Below, piece after piece: positions 27,527 through 36,586 of a stretch of DNA of 64,000 nucleotides. The translations under genes were made by a program, and so were the position numbers. The notes beneath the pieces are model-generated. The model worked only from the letters and a program-made list of their open reading frames with translations. It was not told the origin of the DNA and ran no database searches. The DNA is from Pantoea agglomerans NBRC 102470 (lineage in GTDB: Bacteria; Pseudomonadota; Gammaproteobacteria; Enterobacterales; Enterobacteriaceae). The stretch lies in assembly GCF_001598475.1 (NCBI RefSeq), contig NZ_BCZA01000005.1, positions 186,001 to 250,000 of the forward strand. Direction: 5' to 3'. Each line of letters opens with the position of its first letter. The first letter of the stretch is position 1.

Positions 27527-27979
27527 TTAATCCTTACGCACATCGATCAGCACAGGACAGTGAGCGCGCTCAATAACCGATGCGCTGACCGAGCCTTTTA
27601 ACAGCCGATTCAAAGAGGAGAGATGGCGACGTCCCATGATAATCATGCTGGCCTTGAGCTGTTGCGACTGGGCAACGATAGTATCTGCCGCGTCACCCGC
27701 CAGAATCATGCCCCGCGCATTAATGCCCGCACGCAGTAACGGAGCCAGTGCATGGCGCACCACCATTTCTGCCGTATTCTGCTCATCCTGCGCAGCCACA
27801 AAATCGGCCGGATCTTCACCCGCATCAATTTCCATTGGCTGATTACAGGAGGAGTAAGCGGGATCGACGCAGCACAGCACGACCACCTCGGCGCGATGCG
27901 CCAGCGCTTCTTCAATGGTTAAGGCGACCACTTTTTCCGCTACCGGAGAGTGATCAATGGCCATCAGCAGGGTTTTCAT
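27527..27979 (-). CDS. Universal stress protein (UspA family)
   Basis: 150 residues with the Usp fold: N-terminal MKTLLMAIDHSP (nucleotide-site Asp), central insertion rich in acidic residues, and the ATP-binding pattern MGRRHLSSLNRLLKGSVSAS near the C-terminus (G-2X-G-9X-G-S type, with R replacing the second G). Ends CPVLIDVRKD. It lies 7 bases after the IclR-family gene, indicating one transcript. Role presumed in stress survival; target unknown. Confidence 0.85.
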   Translation of the reverse strand: MKTLLMAIDHSPVAEKVVALTIEEALAHRAEVVVLCCVDPAYSSCNQPMEIDAGEDPADFVAAQDEQNTAEMVVRHALAPLLRAGINARGMILAGDAADTIVAQSQQLKASMIIMGRRHLSSLNRLLKGSVSASVIERAHCPVLIDVRKD

Positions 27980-27986
27980 CGAATGC

Positions 27987-28772
27987 TTATCCTTCTATCG
28001 CGGCGACTTTGCCGATTTCACGCACCAGTGCCTCTTTACACTTCAGCATCTCGTCACGAAAACGGGCTTCGTGTCGCAGAAAACGTGCAGAAGGCACCAG
28101 CAAAGAGACAGAAAAGCGACCAAACAGCGTATCCAGCGCAAACGCCATGGTAGAGATACCTTCCAGCGTTTCACCGCGATCCACGGCGATACCGGTTTCG
28201 CGCACTTCCCTGATAAGTTGCAGCAACTGAGGCAGCGTTTTCACCGTCATATCGGTTAACTCCTGCCAGGCGTCGCCAACGATCGTCCGTACATCTTTTT
28301 CACACTCCAGCGCCAGCAACGCCCGTCCACCGGAGGTGCTGTAGAGCGGCAGATTGAGTCCCATATGCGGAACCACCCGAAGCTCACGCGACGCCACCAC
28401 GTGGTGAATAATCGCCAGCTGACTGCCGCTGGCGCGCGCCAGCGAGACGGTTTCATTGGTGTCGGAAGAGAGTTTTTCCAGCAGCGGACTGACCAGATCA
28501 ACCACATCGGTATGTACGCTGGAGATTAGTTTTAACAGCGCTGGCCCCAGACGCAGTCCGCCCGCCCCGCTGCTGCGCACCAGCTCTGCACTGTCGAGCG
28601 CGGCAACAATACGCTGCACCGTTGAGCGCGGCAGTTCGACCGCCTGAGCGATCTCACCGAGGCTCATGCCGCCGGGCTGTTCGCCAAGCGCATTAAGAAT
28701 TTTTGCCGCACGGGCGATGACCTGTATACCGCCCGTTTTTTCATCCTCGCGGCTGGAGGGTTGATGTGCCAT
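27987..28772 (-). CDS. IclR-family transcriptional regulator
   Basis: 261 residues from ATG 28772 (AGGA upstream); the frame extends to 28844 but would cross the putative operator. Winged HTH at about 17-80 (IARAAKILNALG, MSLGEIAQAVELPRSTVQRI), then the IclR effector domain (SLARASGSQLAIIHHV, YSTSGGRALLA, GIAVDRGETLEGIST, FALDTLFGRFSVSLLVPS). Divergent from an MFS/HlyD efflux pair with two near-identical operator-like repeats between, so it probably represses that pair. Effector unknown. Confidence 0.85.
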   Translation of the reverse strand: MAHQPSSREDEKTGGIQVIARAAKILNALGEQPGGMSLGEIAQAVELPRSTVQRIVAALDSAELVRSSGAGGLRLGPALLKLISSVHTDVVDLVSPLLEKLSSDTNETVSLARASGSQLAIIHHVVASRELRVVPHMGLNLPLYSTSGGRALLALECEKDVRTIVGDAWQELTDMTVKTLPQLLQLIREVRETGIAVDRGETLEGISTMAFALDTLFGRFSVSLLVPSARFLRHEARFRDEMLKCKEALVREIGKVAAIEG

Positions 28773-28827
28773 AGCGTCGTCCTGTTTGAGCTGCCTTACT
28801 GTAGCGCGAATGCCGCACTTTTTACAG

Positions 28828-28895
28828 CCTGTACCACATTGCAATACAGTATACCGGGATGTAATATTACGACCTGTATCACATCGCAGTACACT
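28828..28895. promoter_or_regulatory. Two operator-like repeats between the IclR regulator and the efflux genes
   Basis: Repeat A (28828-28850) and repeat B (28873-28895) match at 19 of 23 positions and are 45 bases apart. Each is an inverted repeat: CTGTA-N11-TACAG in A, TGTA-N11-TACA in B. A perfect palindrome GTAATATTAC (28861-28870) lies between them. They probably bind the IclR regulator. Confidence 0.65.
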
Positions 28896-28921
28896 GCATC
28901 ATAATAACGAGATCGCCTGCA

Positions 28922-30520
28922 ATGAACGCTAAGCCTGCCGCCGCGCCGGCCCCTCATCCTTTTACACTGCAACTGGCACTGGGATTAGTCGGCGTGCTCA
29001 TCGCCGCCCTAACCTCCGGGCTGAACGATCGCGTCAGTGATATCGCGCTGGCCGATATCCGTGCCGCGATCGGCATCAGTTACGATCAGGGTAGCTGGAT
29101 TATCTCTGGCTATCAGGCGGCAGAAGTGGCCGCCATGATGATTGCGCCCTGGTTTGCCGTCACCCTGTCGCTGCGGCGTTTTACGTTAGGCGTGTCGGCG
29201 GGATTTATGCTGACTGGCATTCTGCTGCCGCTGGTGCGGGATCCGACGCTATTTATCAGCCTGCGCGTATTGCAGGGCCTGTTTGGCGGCGCCTTACCGC
29301 CAATGCTGATGACGGTCGCCCTGCGCTTTCTGCCGCCGCCCTTTAAACTTTTTGGCCTGGCGGGCTATGCCCTGACCGCAACGTTTGGTCCCAATATGGC
29401 GGCCTCGCTGGCCTCGTTGTGGACCGATCACGTCAGCTGGATGATGGTGTTCTGGCAGGTCGTGCCGTTGATGCTGATCGCTATGCTGCTGACAGGATGG
29501 GGATTGCCCCAGGATCCGCTGCGACCGGAACGCTTTCAGCAGATCGATCTGTTCGGCATGGTGACCGGCTGCAGTGGTGTTGCGCTGCTGATTCTGGTGC
29601 TGACCCAGGGTGAGCGCCTCGACTGGCTGAACTCGCCACTGATTACCGGTATGTTGCTCACCGCGCTGCCGCTGCTGCTGGTTTTCCTGATTAATGAGTG
29701 GTTTTACCCGCTGCCGCTGTTTAAATTGCAGATGCTCCGACGGCCAAATCTGGCGCATGGCTTGCTGGGCCTGGCCTGCGTGCTCATCCTTGGGCTTTCT
29801 GGCTCCGCGCTGCCTTCGGCCTATTTTGCTCAGGTCAGCGGCTTTCGCACCCTTGAGTTTGCCCCGCTGGCGCTGGCGGTGGGTCTGCCGCAACTGCTGA
29901 TCGCACCGCTGATTGCAGCCCTGCTGAATATCCGCTGGATCGACTGCCGCTGGATGCTGACGGCGGGCGTCGGCTTGCTGGTGTCCTCCTGTCTGCTGGG
30001 CACACAGATCACCAGTGACTGGGCAAGACAGAATTTCTGGCTGCTGCAGATCCTGCAGGCGTTCGGACAACCGATGATCATTTTGCCGATACTGATGAGC
30101 GCCACCAGCGTTGTGGCCCCGCCAGAAGGCCCGTTTGCCTCGGCAATGTTTAATACGGTGCGCGGCTTTTCCAGCATCGCTGCCTCTACGCTGGTTGAGG
30201 TTTTCCTTTCGCATCGTGAGCAGTTTCACTCCAGTGTGCTGATTAATCAGGCGGCCAGTCGCAGCTGGCTGATGACAGCGCCGACGGCCAGTCAGGCCAG
30301 CAGCAGCTTGCCGCTGTTGCCGGATGGCAGCATCAGCGCCGCCGATAATCTCAGCGGATTCGCTTCCCTGGTCAGGCATCAGGCCACGATCCTTGGTCTG
30401 AGCGACAGCTGGCTGATGCTGACCGGCTTTGCCGCCTGCCTGTTATTGCTTACCGCCATCCTGCCAAAACGGGTGTGGCCGCCTCAAACTTTGATTCAAA
30501 ACCCTTCCCGGAATAACTGA
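28922..30520 (+). CDS. MFS (DHA2-type) multidrug efflux transporter
   Basis: 532 residues with about 14 helices. The opening FTLQLALGLVGVLIAALTSG, DIRAAIGISYDQGSWIISGY and the motif-A/C region FGGALPPMLMTVALRFLPPP are typical of DHA2 transporters working with a periplasmic adaptor. The adaptor (HlyD family) begins two bases after its stop. Likely exports a toxic compound or aromatic acid through an outer-membrane channel. The transporter-first order is the reverse of E. coli emrKY, which occupies the same chromosomal neighbourhood. Confidence 0.85.
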   Translation: MNAKPAAAPAPHPFTLQLALGLVGVLIAALTSGLNDRVSDIALADIRAAIGISYDQGSWIISGYQAAEVAAMMIAPWFAVTLSLRRFTLGVSAGFMLTGILLPLVRDPTLFISLRVLQGLFGGALPPMLMTVALRFLPPPFKLFGLAGYALTATFGPNMAASLASLWTDHVSWMMVFWQVVPLMLIAMLLTGWGLPQDPLRPERFQQIDLFGMVTGCSGVALLILVLTQGERLDWLNSPLITGMLLTALPLLLVFLINEWFYPLPLFKLQMLRRPNLAHGLLGLACVLILGLSGSALPSAYFAQVSGFRTLEFAPLALAVGLPQLLIAPLIAALLNIRWIDCRWMLTAGVGLLVSSCLLGTQITSDWARQNFWLLQILQAFGQPMIILPILMSATSVVAPPEGPFASAMFNTVRGFSSIAASTLVEVFLSHREQFHSSVLINQAASRSWLMTAPTASQASSSLPLLPDGSISAADNLSGFASLVRHQATILGLSDSWLMLTGFAACLLLLTAILPKRVWPPQTLIQNPSRNN

Positions 30521-30522
30521 AT

Positions 30523-31551
30523 ATGCGTGCTTTCGAAATGAAAAGAACCCTGCTGCTGAGTCTGTTGCTGCTGGTGTTACTGGCCATCGCTTTTGTGGTC
30601 TGGTCACTGATGACCGGCAATGATCACCGCACCAACGACGCTTACGTCAATGCGGACTACACCCTGGTGGCACCGAAAGTCTCGGGCTACATCAGCCACG
30701 TGCAGGTGCAGGATAATCAGCAGGTCAAAGCGGGTCAGCTGCTGGCGACGCTGGACGATCGTGACTATCGTGTGGCGCTTGAGAGTGCGGAGGCTGACCT
30801 GCAGGTGAGCCAGGCGAAACTGCTGAGCAGCCAGGCACAGCTGGAGCAGCAGCAGTCGGTGATTGATCAGCAGAAAGCCAGCGTCGCGGCCAGCGAAGCC
30901 TCTGCGCAGTATGCCGGTCAGAGCGCCGATCGTTATAACCGCCTCTATAAAAGCGGTACCGTGGCAGCCGACGATCAGCAGAAAGCCAGCTCAAACCAGC
31001 GCTCGGCACTGGCAGCCGTGCATCAGAGTCAGGCCGCGCTGGCATCAGCAGTAAAACAGGTGGGAGTGTTACAGGCGGCGGTGCGTTCAGCAGAAGCAGA
31101 CGTTGCAGCGGCGAAGGCCAGCGTCGATCAGGCCAGGTTGAATCTCTCCTACACCCGCATTACTGCGCCCGTTGACGGCATGGTGGGTCAGCGCTCGGTG
31201 CGGACCGGCGCGTACGTATCAGCCGGCACCCGTCTGCTGGCGGTGGTGCCACTGCAGCAAACCTACATAACCGCTAACTATCTTGAGACGCAGTTAAGCG
31301 ATGTGCGTCCCGGCCAGCGGGTGCGGATCCGGGTGGACGCCCTGCCGGGCAAGACCTTTACTGGTCATGTGGACAGCATCGCACCGGCCACCGGCGCAAC
31401 TTTTTCTGCGATCTCTCCCGATAACGCCACCGGCAACTACACTAAAGTCGTTCAACGTCTGCCGGTGAAAATTGTGCTGGATGGCGACCAACAGCATCTG
31501 GCTCAGTTACGTGTAGGCATGTCGGCGATCCCTGAAATCGAAGTGCCGTAA
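30523..31551 (+). CDS. HlyD/EmrA-family periplasmic adaptor
   Basis: 342 residues. The first ATG (30523, MRAFEMKRTLL) is used; ATG at 30538 is an alternative. Membrane anchor LLLSLLLLVLLAIAFVVWSL, barrel-sandwich halves VAPKVSGYISHVQVQDNQQVKAGQLL and YTRITAPVDGMVGQRSV, and between them a long coiled-coil hairpin (about residues 85-205) rich in Ala, Gln and Ser. It joins the MFS transporter to an outer-membrane factor such as TolC. Two-base gap to the transporter gene. Confidence 0.87.
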   Translation: MRAFEMKRTLLLSLLLLVLLAIAFVVWSLMTGNDHRTNDAYVNADYTLVAPKVSGYISHVQVQDNQQVKAGQLLATLDDRDYRVALESAEADLQVSQAKLLSSQAQLEQQQSVIDQQKASVAASEASAQYAGQSADRYNRLYKSGTVAADDQQKASSNQRSALAAVHQSQAALASAVKQVGVLQAAVRSAEADVAAAKASVDQARLNLSYTRITAPVDGMVGQRSVRTGAYVSAGTRLLAVVPLQQTYITANYLETQLSDVRPGQRVRIRVDALPGKTFTGHVDSIAPATGATFSAISPDNATGNYTKVVQRLPVKIVLDGDQQHLAQLRVGMSAIPEIEVP

Positions 31552-31753
31552 AATTGTGAGCAATATCTCAGAACGGACCTATTTCATTTGGGGAGGATTA
31601 CGCGTAAATTAGCGCTCGATCCTGTTCTGAGTTATTCAGATCAACCCGGAAGAGAGCAGACCATGACTGTAAATGGCGATCTCTTTTCCACATCTGTTCG
31701 CGTTGCACTGGTTTGGGATCGCCATCATCGTAACCGCTCAGAGGAGTTGCTTT

Positions 31754-31828
31754 GTGAAATATGCCTTGATGGGAATATCTTTTTTCGCGTTACTTTGGTT
31801 CGGAACCTTTGTTCTGCTGCTGAAGTAA
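31754..31828 (+). CDS. ypdK: YpdK, single-pass membrane microprotein
   Basis: 24 codons from a GTG: MKYALMGISFFALLWFGTF then VLLLK. E. coli YpdK (23 residues, MKYFFMGISFMVIVWAGTF) is clearly homologous in sequence, length and location beside alaC. GAGGAG lies 7 bases before the GTG. It is one hydrophobic helix with a Lys at each end. Function unknown; E. coli YpdK is an experimentally detected small membrane protein. The other frame through this DNA (31588-31836) is not credible. Confidence 0.85.
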   Translation: MKYALMGISFFALLWFGTFVLLLK

Positions 31829-31848
31829 TGGCGTGACAGTGCCGCTAC

Positions 31849-31870
31849 GGGGCGACCCCTGAGTCGCCCC
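31849..31870. terminator. Inverted repeat between ypdK and alaC
   Basis: GGGGCGAC (31849-31856) pairs with GTCGCCCC (31863-31870). No T-run on either side, so a weak or factor-dependent terminator between convergent genes. Confidence 0.45.
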
Positions 31871-31879
31871 TGCTGGCTG

Positions 31880-33112
31880 TCAGCGTTCTTCTTCCATTTT
31901 TATGCTGCCTGGCAATATGCCATCGGCACGAAACATCGCTTTAATTCCCCGTACCGCCTGACGAATACGATCGCTGTTCTCTATCAGCGCAAAACGCACG
32001 TGCGTGTCGCCATAGTCGCCAAACCCGATACCGGGCGAGACACAGACTTTCGCCTCCTGCAGCAGTCTCTTGGCAAACTCCAGCGACCCCAGATGTGCGT
32101 AATGGTCCGGTATTTTTGCCCAGACGTACATTGAGGCTTTCGGGTTATCCACCATCCAGCCCGCTTCATGCAAGCCTTTGACCAGCACATCACGGCGGCG
32201 TTTGTACTGCTCTGCGATGTCGCGTACGCACTGTTGATCCCCTTCCAGCGCCGCAATCGCCGCCACCTGCAGTGGCGTAAAGGTGCCGTAGTCATGATAA
32301 CTTTTGATTCGCGCCAGCGCGGCGACCAGCTCTTTGTTGCCCACCATGAAACCGATACGCCAGCCCGCCATGTTGTAGCTTTTTGACAGTGTAAAGAATT
32401 CGACGGCGACATCACGCGCGCCCGGCACCTGCATAATCGATGGCGCTTTCCAGCCATCGTAGACGATGTCGGCATAGGCCAGATCGTGGATCACCAGCAC
32501 GTTGTACTGCTTCGCCAGCGCAATCACCCGTTCGAAAAAGTCGAGCTCCACACACTGTGCGGTGGGGTTGGACGGGAAGCCGAGGATCATCATTTTTGGC
32601 TTGGGATAGCTCTCGCGGATGGCGCGTTCCAGCTCATTGAAGAAGTCGACACCCGCCACCAGCGGCACCGAGCGTACCTGCGCCCCGGCAATCACCGCAC
32701 CGTAGATATGGATCGGATAGCTGGGATTGGGCACCAGCACGGTATCACCGTGATCCAGCGTCGCCAGCATCAGGTGCGCCAGCCCCTCTTTGGAACCGAT
32801 GGTGACAATCGCCTCTGATTCAGGATCGATCTCAACCTGATAGCGATCGGCGTACCAGCGCGAGATCGCCCGGCGCAGGCGCGGAATACCGCGAGAAGTG
32901 GAATAACCGTGGGTATCGTCACGCTGCGCCACCTGGCATAACTTTTCGACGATGTGTGGCGGAGTCGGACCATCCGGGTTGCCCATTGAAAAGTCGATGA
33001 TATCTTCGCCGCGCCGACGCGCAGCCATCTTCAGTTCAGCGGTGATGTTGAAAACGTAAGGGGGTAAACGTTCGATACGCGAGAAACGACGGGGTGTGCT
33101 GTTATCAGCCAT
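31880..33112 (-). CDS. alaC: AlaC, glutamate-pyruvate aminotransferase
   Basis: 410 residues, almost colinear with E. coli AlaC (412). PLP-enzyme class I signatures: [60 protein letters not shown], Schiff-base Lys in [20 protein letters not shown], and [20 protein letters not shown]. It makes alanine from pyruvate. Being next to ypdAB (pyruvate sensing) is the same in E. coli. Confidence 0.95.
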   Translation of the reverse strand: MADNSTPRRFSRIERLPPYVFNITAELKMAARRRGEDIIDFSMGNPDGPTPPHIVEKLCQVAQRDDTHGYSTSRGIPRLRRAISRWYADRYQVEIDPESEAIVTIGSKEGLAHLMLATLDHGDTVLVPNPSYPIHIYGAVIAGAQVRSVPLVAGVDFFNELERAIRESYPKPKMMILGFPSNPTAQCVELDFFERVIALAKQYNVLVIHDLAYADIVYDGWKAPSIMQVPGARDVAVEFFTLSKSYNMAGWRIGFMVGNKELVAALARIKSYHDYGTFTPLQVAAIAALEGDQQCVRDIAEQYKRRRDVLVKGLHEAGWMVDNPKASMYVWAKIPDHYAHLGSLEFAKRLLQEAKVCVSPGIGFGDYGDTHVRFALIENSDRIRQAVRGIKAMFRADGILPGSIKMEEER

Positions 33113-33229
33113 GATGTCCTCTGGATTACGTAAGCGCCCGGACCGTCCGAGCGACGCGGGTCACTGTGGTGACCCGTTACGAACATAACGTGGCGAGGAT
33201 CATTTTGTCGAGGGTGGCGGAAAATATTT

Positions 33230-33754
33230 TTATTTTTGCGGATTCAGCCGCCCCAGCAGCCAATCGTTCACCCAGCAGCCGTTCAGCAGATAATTATCCC
33301 GTAGCGTGCCCTCCAGCTGAAAGCCGTTTTTCTCCAGAATACGGCGTGACGCCCAGTTCCCTTCAATCACCATCGCTTTGAGTTTGTGGAAATCGGCTTC
33401 AAGCAAAAACTGACACAGCGCCGCCAGGGCTTCGCTGCCATATCCCTGACCGCAGTGGCGATGCAGCAGCATATAGCCCACCTCCGCCTGACGGTATGGC
33501 TCCCATTCGGGGCTGCAGCCAAACAGGCCAATCGGCTCACCGTTGTCACGACGTCGCGCAACCAGGCAGAGCATATGAAAACTGCTCGCCTGCCAGGGGG
33601 CCAGACGCTCGGTGAAGCGCTGGCGGATATCCGCTTCATCGGGGACTTCGCTCACCCAGGTCATGGTGTTGCGATCTTCATGGACGGCACGAAACAGTTG
33701 CCAGTCTTCTGGCTGTAATTTACTCAGGGTTAATCTGGCGGTGACAAGTTGCAT
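33230..33754 (-). CDS. GNAT-family acetyltransferase (RimJ/RimL type)
   Basis: 174 residues: TARLTLSKLQPEDWQLFRAV opening, beta-4/5 region EVGYMLLHRHCGQGYGSEAL containing the acetyl-CoA pyrophosphate loop (Q/R-x-x-G-x-G/A form, CGQGYGSEA), and ASRRILEKNGFQLEGTLRD near the end. Resembles N-terminal-alanine or ribosomal-protein acetyltransferases; substrate not known. Its position between alaC and ypdA is not the E. coli arrangement. Confidence 0.85.
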   Translation of the reverse strand: MQLVTARLTLSKLQPEDWQLFRAVHEDRNTMTWVSEVPDEADIRQRFTERLAPWQASSFHMLCLVARRRDNGEPIGLFGCSPEWEPYRQAEVGYMLLHRHCGQGYGSEALAALCQFLLEADFHKLKAMVIEGNWASRRILEKNGFQLEGTLRDNYLLNGCWVNDWLLGRLNPQK

Positions 33755-34015
33755 CTGATGCTCCCGATGGGCGCGGTTTTCCAGCGGTCACTGGCGCGCC
33801 TCATCGCGCAACATAGCAAAACGGCACCTTAGCGACCAGCCTCTGCAGGGCGAAAAAACTGTTCCCCTTTAATGCACTCAACCTTTCCTCTTTTTGCAGA
33901 TATGCCGTAAAAATTGATCTGAAACACTAACTCCCGCCGTGATTGATCGGGACGCTAGCGGTTCGCGATCACATTTTTTATCATAGAGGCACTTTCCATT
34001 GCCGACGAGTCGCCT

Positions 34016-35704
34016 GTGTCCTCCCACTTCACGATGTTACTGGCAGTATTTGACCGCGCCGCCCTGATGCTGATCTGCCTGTTCTTCCTGACACGCACCC
34101 GCCCGTTTCGTCAGCTGCTGCAAAAAGATGAACACACCCGTGCGGAGAAAGTAGCCGTTACTGCCATCTTTTCCCTGTTTGCGCTGTTGAGTACCTGGTC
34201 GGGTGTCGATGTCGATGGTTCACTGCTGAATGTGCGGGTCATCGCCGTGATGGCGGGTGGCATTCTGTTTGGCCCCTGGGTCGGGATCGCCACCGGGGTT
34301 ATCGCCGGTCTGCACCGTTTTCTGATCGATATTCACGGCGTGACCTCCGTGCCCTGCCTGATTACCAGCATCATTGCCGGTATCGTCGCGGGCGGTATTA
34401 ATCGCCGGGTACTGAAAGAGCACCGCTGGCGTGCCGGTATCGTCGGCGGCATGCTCTGTGAAGCCCTGACGATGTTGTTGATTGTTGTGTGGGCGCGCCC
34501 CACCTCACTCGGGCTGGCGATTGTGTCGGAAATTGCCCTGCCGATGATCCTCGGTGCCTCCAGTATCGGCATCATTGTACTGCTGGTGCAGAGCGTCGAG
34601 GGGGAAAAAGAGGCGATTGCCGCCCGCCAGGCCAAGCTGGCGCTGGAGATCGCCAATAAAACCCTGCCGCTGTTCCGTCAGGTGAACAGCGACTCGCTGC
34701 GCAACATCTGTGACATTATCCGACGGGAGATCAAAGCCGATGCGGTGGCGATGACCGATAAAAAACAGATTCTGGCCTACGTCGGCTATGGCGAACACAA
34801 CTATAAACATGGGGATGATGGCATCAGCCCCACCACGGCGCAGTCGATCGCCAGCGGTAAAATTATCATTAAGAACAACGATGAAGCGCATCGCACCAAA
34901 GATATTCACTCCATGATCGTGATCCCGCTGTGGGAGAAAGGCAAAGTCACCGGCACGCTGAAAATCTACTATCGCCGCGCACACCGTATTACCGGCTCGC
35001 TGAAGGAGATGGCGATCGGCCTGTCACAAATCATCTCAACCCAGCTTGAAGTATCGCGTGCCGAGCAGTTACGCGAGATGGCTAATAAAGCGGAACTGCG
35101 TGCGCTGCAAAGTAAAATAAATCCTCATTTCCTGTTCAACGCCCTGAATGCTATCTCCTCTTCTATCCGGCTCAATCCCGATACCGCCCGTCAGCTGGTG
35201 ATAAATCTGTCACGCTATCTGCGCTACAACCTGGAACTGAACGACGATGAGCTAATCGACATCCGTAAAGAGCTGTGGCAGGTGAAAGATTACATCGCCA
35301 TCGAGCAGGCCCGGTTTGGCGATAAGCTGACGATGATCTATGACGTCGATGAGGATCTCCATTTTCTGCTGCCGAGTCTGCTGATCCAGCCTCTGGTGGA
35401 GAATGCCATTGTCCATGGCATCCAGCCCTGTAAAGGCAAAGGCGTGGTGACGCTGAGCGTCCGGGATCTGGGCGATCAGGTGCGGATCTCGGTGCGGGAC
35501 ACCGGCCAGGGCATCAGTGACGAAGTGATAGCACGGGTGGCGCGCAACGAAATGCCCGGTAATAAAATCGGCCTGCTCAATGTGCATCATCGGGTAAAAC
35601 TTTTGTCGGGTCAGGGATTGAATATCGTGCGGCATCAGCCGGGCACCGAGATTTCCTTTACGCTGAGTAAGAATGGCCAGCGCCTGGCGGAGAATCTGTT
35701 ATGA
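34016..35704 (+). CDS. ypdA: YpdA, pyruvate-responsive sensor kinase (LytS family)
   Basis: 562 residues, very similar to E. coli YpdA from [20 protein letters not shown] onward. Six helices of the 5TM-LYT region (1-200), a GAF domain (about 225-345) and an HPK8-type kinase with the phospho-acceptor in [20 protein letters not shown], followed by the ATPase motifs [14 protein letters not shown] and RDTGQGIS. The GTG start at 34016 fits the homolog but has poor Shine-Dalgarno; AGAGGC precedes an in-frame ATT at 33998, so the true start is uncertain. Overlaps ypdB by 4 bases. Confidence 0.92.
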   Translation: MSSHFTMLLAVFDRAALMLICLFFLTRTRPFRQLLQKDEHTRAEKVAVTAIFSLFALLSTWSGVDVDGSLLNVRVIAVMAGGILFGPWVGIATGVIAGLHRFLIDIHGVTSVPCLITSIIAGIVAGGINRRVLKEHRWRAGIVGGMLCEALTMLLIVVWARPTSLGLAIVSEIALPMILGASSIGIIVLLVQSVEGEKEAIAARQAKLALEIANKTLPLFRQVNSDSLRNICDIIRREIKADAVAMTDKKQILAYVGYGEHNYKHGDDGISPTTAQSIASGKIIIKNNDEAHRTKDIHSMIVIPLWEKGKVTGTLKIYYRRAHRITGSLKEMAIGLSQIISTQLEVSRAEQLREMANKAELRALQSKINPHFLFNALNAISSSIRLNPDTARQLVINLSRYLRYNLELNDDELIDIRKELWQVKDYIAIEQARFGDKLTMIYDVDEDLHFLLPSLLIQPLVENAIVHGIQPCKGKGVVTLSVRDLGDQVRISVRDTGQGISDEVIARVARNEMPGNKIGLLNVHHRVKLLSGQGLNIVRHQPGTEISFTLSKNGQRLAENLL

Positions 35705-36429
35705 AAGCCATTATTGTGGAAGATGAATTCCTGGCGCAGCAGGAGCTGAGCTGGATGATTCAGCATCACAGCAAAATCGAGATTGAAGCCTGTTTTGACG
35801 ATGGTCTGGACGTGCTGAAGTATCTGCAACAGCATCGGGTTGATGTGATTTTTCTCGATATCAACATCCCCTCACTGGATGGCATGCTGCTGGCACAGAA
35901 TATCCATCAGTTTGCCCATAAGCCACTGATTGTCTTTATTACCGCGTGGAAAGAGCATGCGGTGGAAGCGTTTGAGCTGGAGGCGTTTGACTACATTCTC
36001 AAGCCCTATCAGGAGTCGCGGATTGTTACCATGCTGAACAAGCTCGAAGCCACAGCGCAGGCGCAGCAGGCGGTCAGCCATCTCAGCGCCACGCCCGCGC
36101 CGCAGACAGTCAACCTGATCAAAGATGAGCGCATTATCGTCACTGACGTGAATGATATTTACTACGTTGAGGCGCATGAGAAGCTGACCTTTGTTTATAC
36201 CCGGCGCGAATCCTACGTGATGTCGATGAATATTACCGAGTTCTGTTCACGCCTGCCGGAACAGCAATTTTTCCGCTGCCACCGCTCTTTCTGCGTCAGC
36301 CTCAGCAAGATTCGTGAAATCGAGCCGTGGTTTAACAACACCTATCTGCTGAAGCTGCGCGATCTGGAGTTTCAGGTGCCGGTCAGCCGCAGTAAGGTGA
36401 AGCAGTTTCGACAGCTGATGCGCCTGTAG
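35701..36429 (+). CDS. ypdB: YpdB, LytTR response regulator
   Basis: 242 residues. Receiver domain with acidic EDE at 8-10, phospho-acceptor Asp in [13 protein letters not shown] and Lys in [10 protein letters not shown]-terminal LytTR DNA-binding domain (about 140-240) with [30 protein letters not shown] and [15 protein letters not shown]. Partner of YpdA (ATGA overlap). In E. coli it activates yhjX in response to extracellular pyruvate; the matching array is at 23364-23415 in this window. Confidence 0.93.
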   Translation: MKAIIVEDEFLAQQELSWMIQHHSKIEIEACFDDGLDVLKYLQQHRVDVIFLDINIPSLDGMLLAQNIHQFAHKPLIVFITAWKEHAVEAFELEAFDYILKPYQESRIVTMLNKLEATAQAQQAVSHLSATPAPQTVNLIKDERIIVTDVNDIYYVEAHEKLTFVYTRRESYVMSMNITEFCSRLPEQQFFRCHRSFCVSLSKIREIEPWFNNTYLLKLRDLEFQVPVSRSKVKQFRQLMRL

Positions 36430-36546
36430 CGCAGGAGGGTTAAAGGCCTGTTCAGAAAGGGGGGTGGCGAAGCAGGAGAGCAGCAGCAAAAAATCCGGGG
36501 GTTTTCCCGATCCTGCCCCGCTGAAGCAGGCCGATCGGGAAAATCG

Positions 36547-36575
36547 CTCGCGCGCAGAATGGCAGTGCGCGCGAG
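36547..36575 (-). terminator. glk terminator candidate
   Basis: Perfect 9-bp stem CTCGCGCGC/GCGCGCGAG, 11-base loop, followed on the minus strand by GCGATTTT. A second long inverted repeat (TTTTCCCGATC at 36502-36512 / GATCGGGAAAA at 36532-36542) lies just beyond, between the convergent ypdB and glk. Confidence 0.6.
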
Positions 36576-36586
36576 GTAAAGCAGAA

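Noticed and set aside
31588-31836. 82-codon ORF overlapping ypdK in another frame
   Set aside because: No ribosome-binding site or family likeness, while the overlapping ypdK frame has both.
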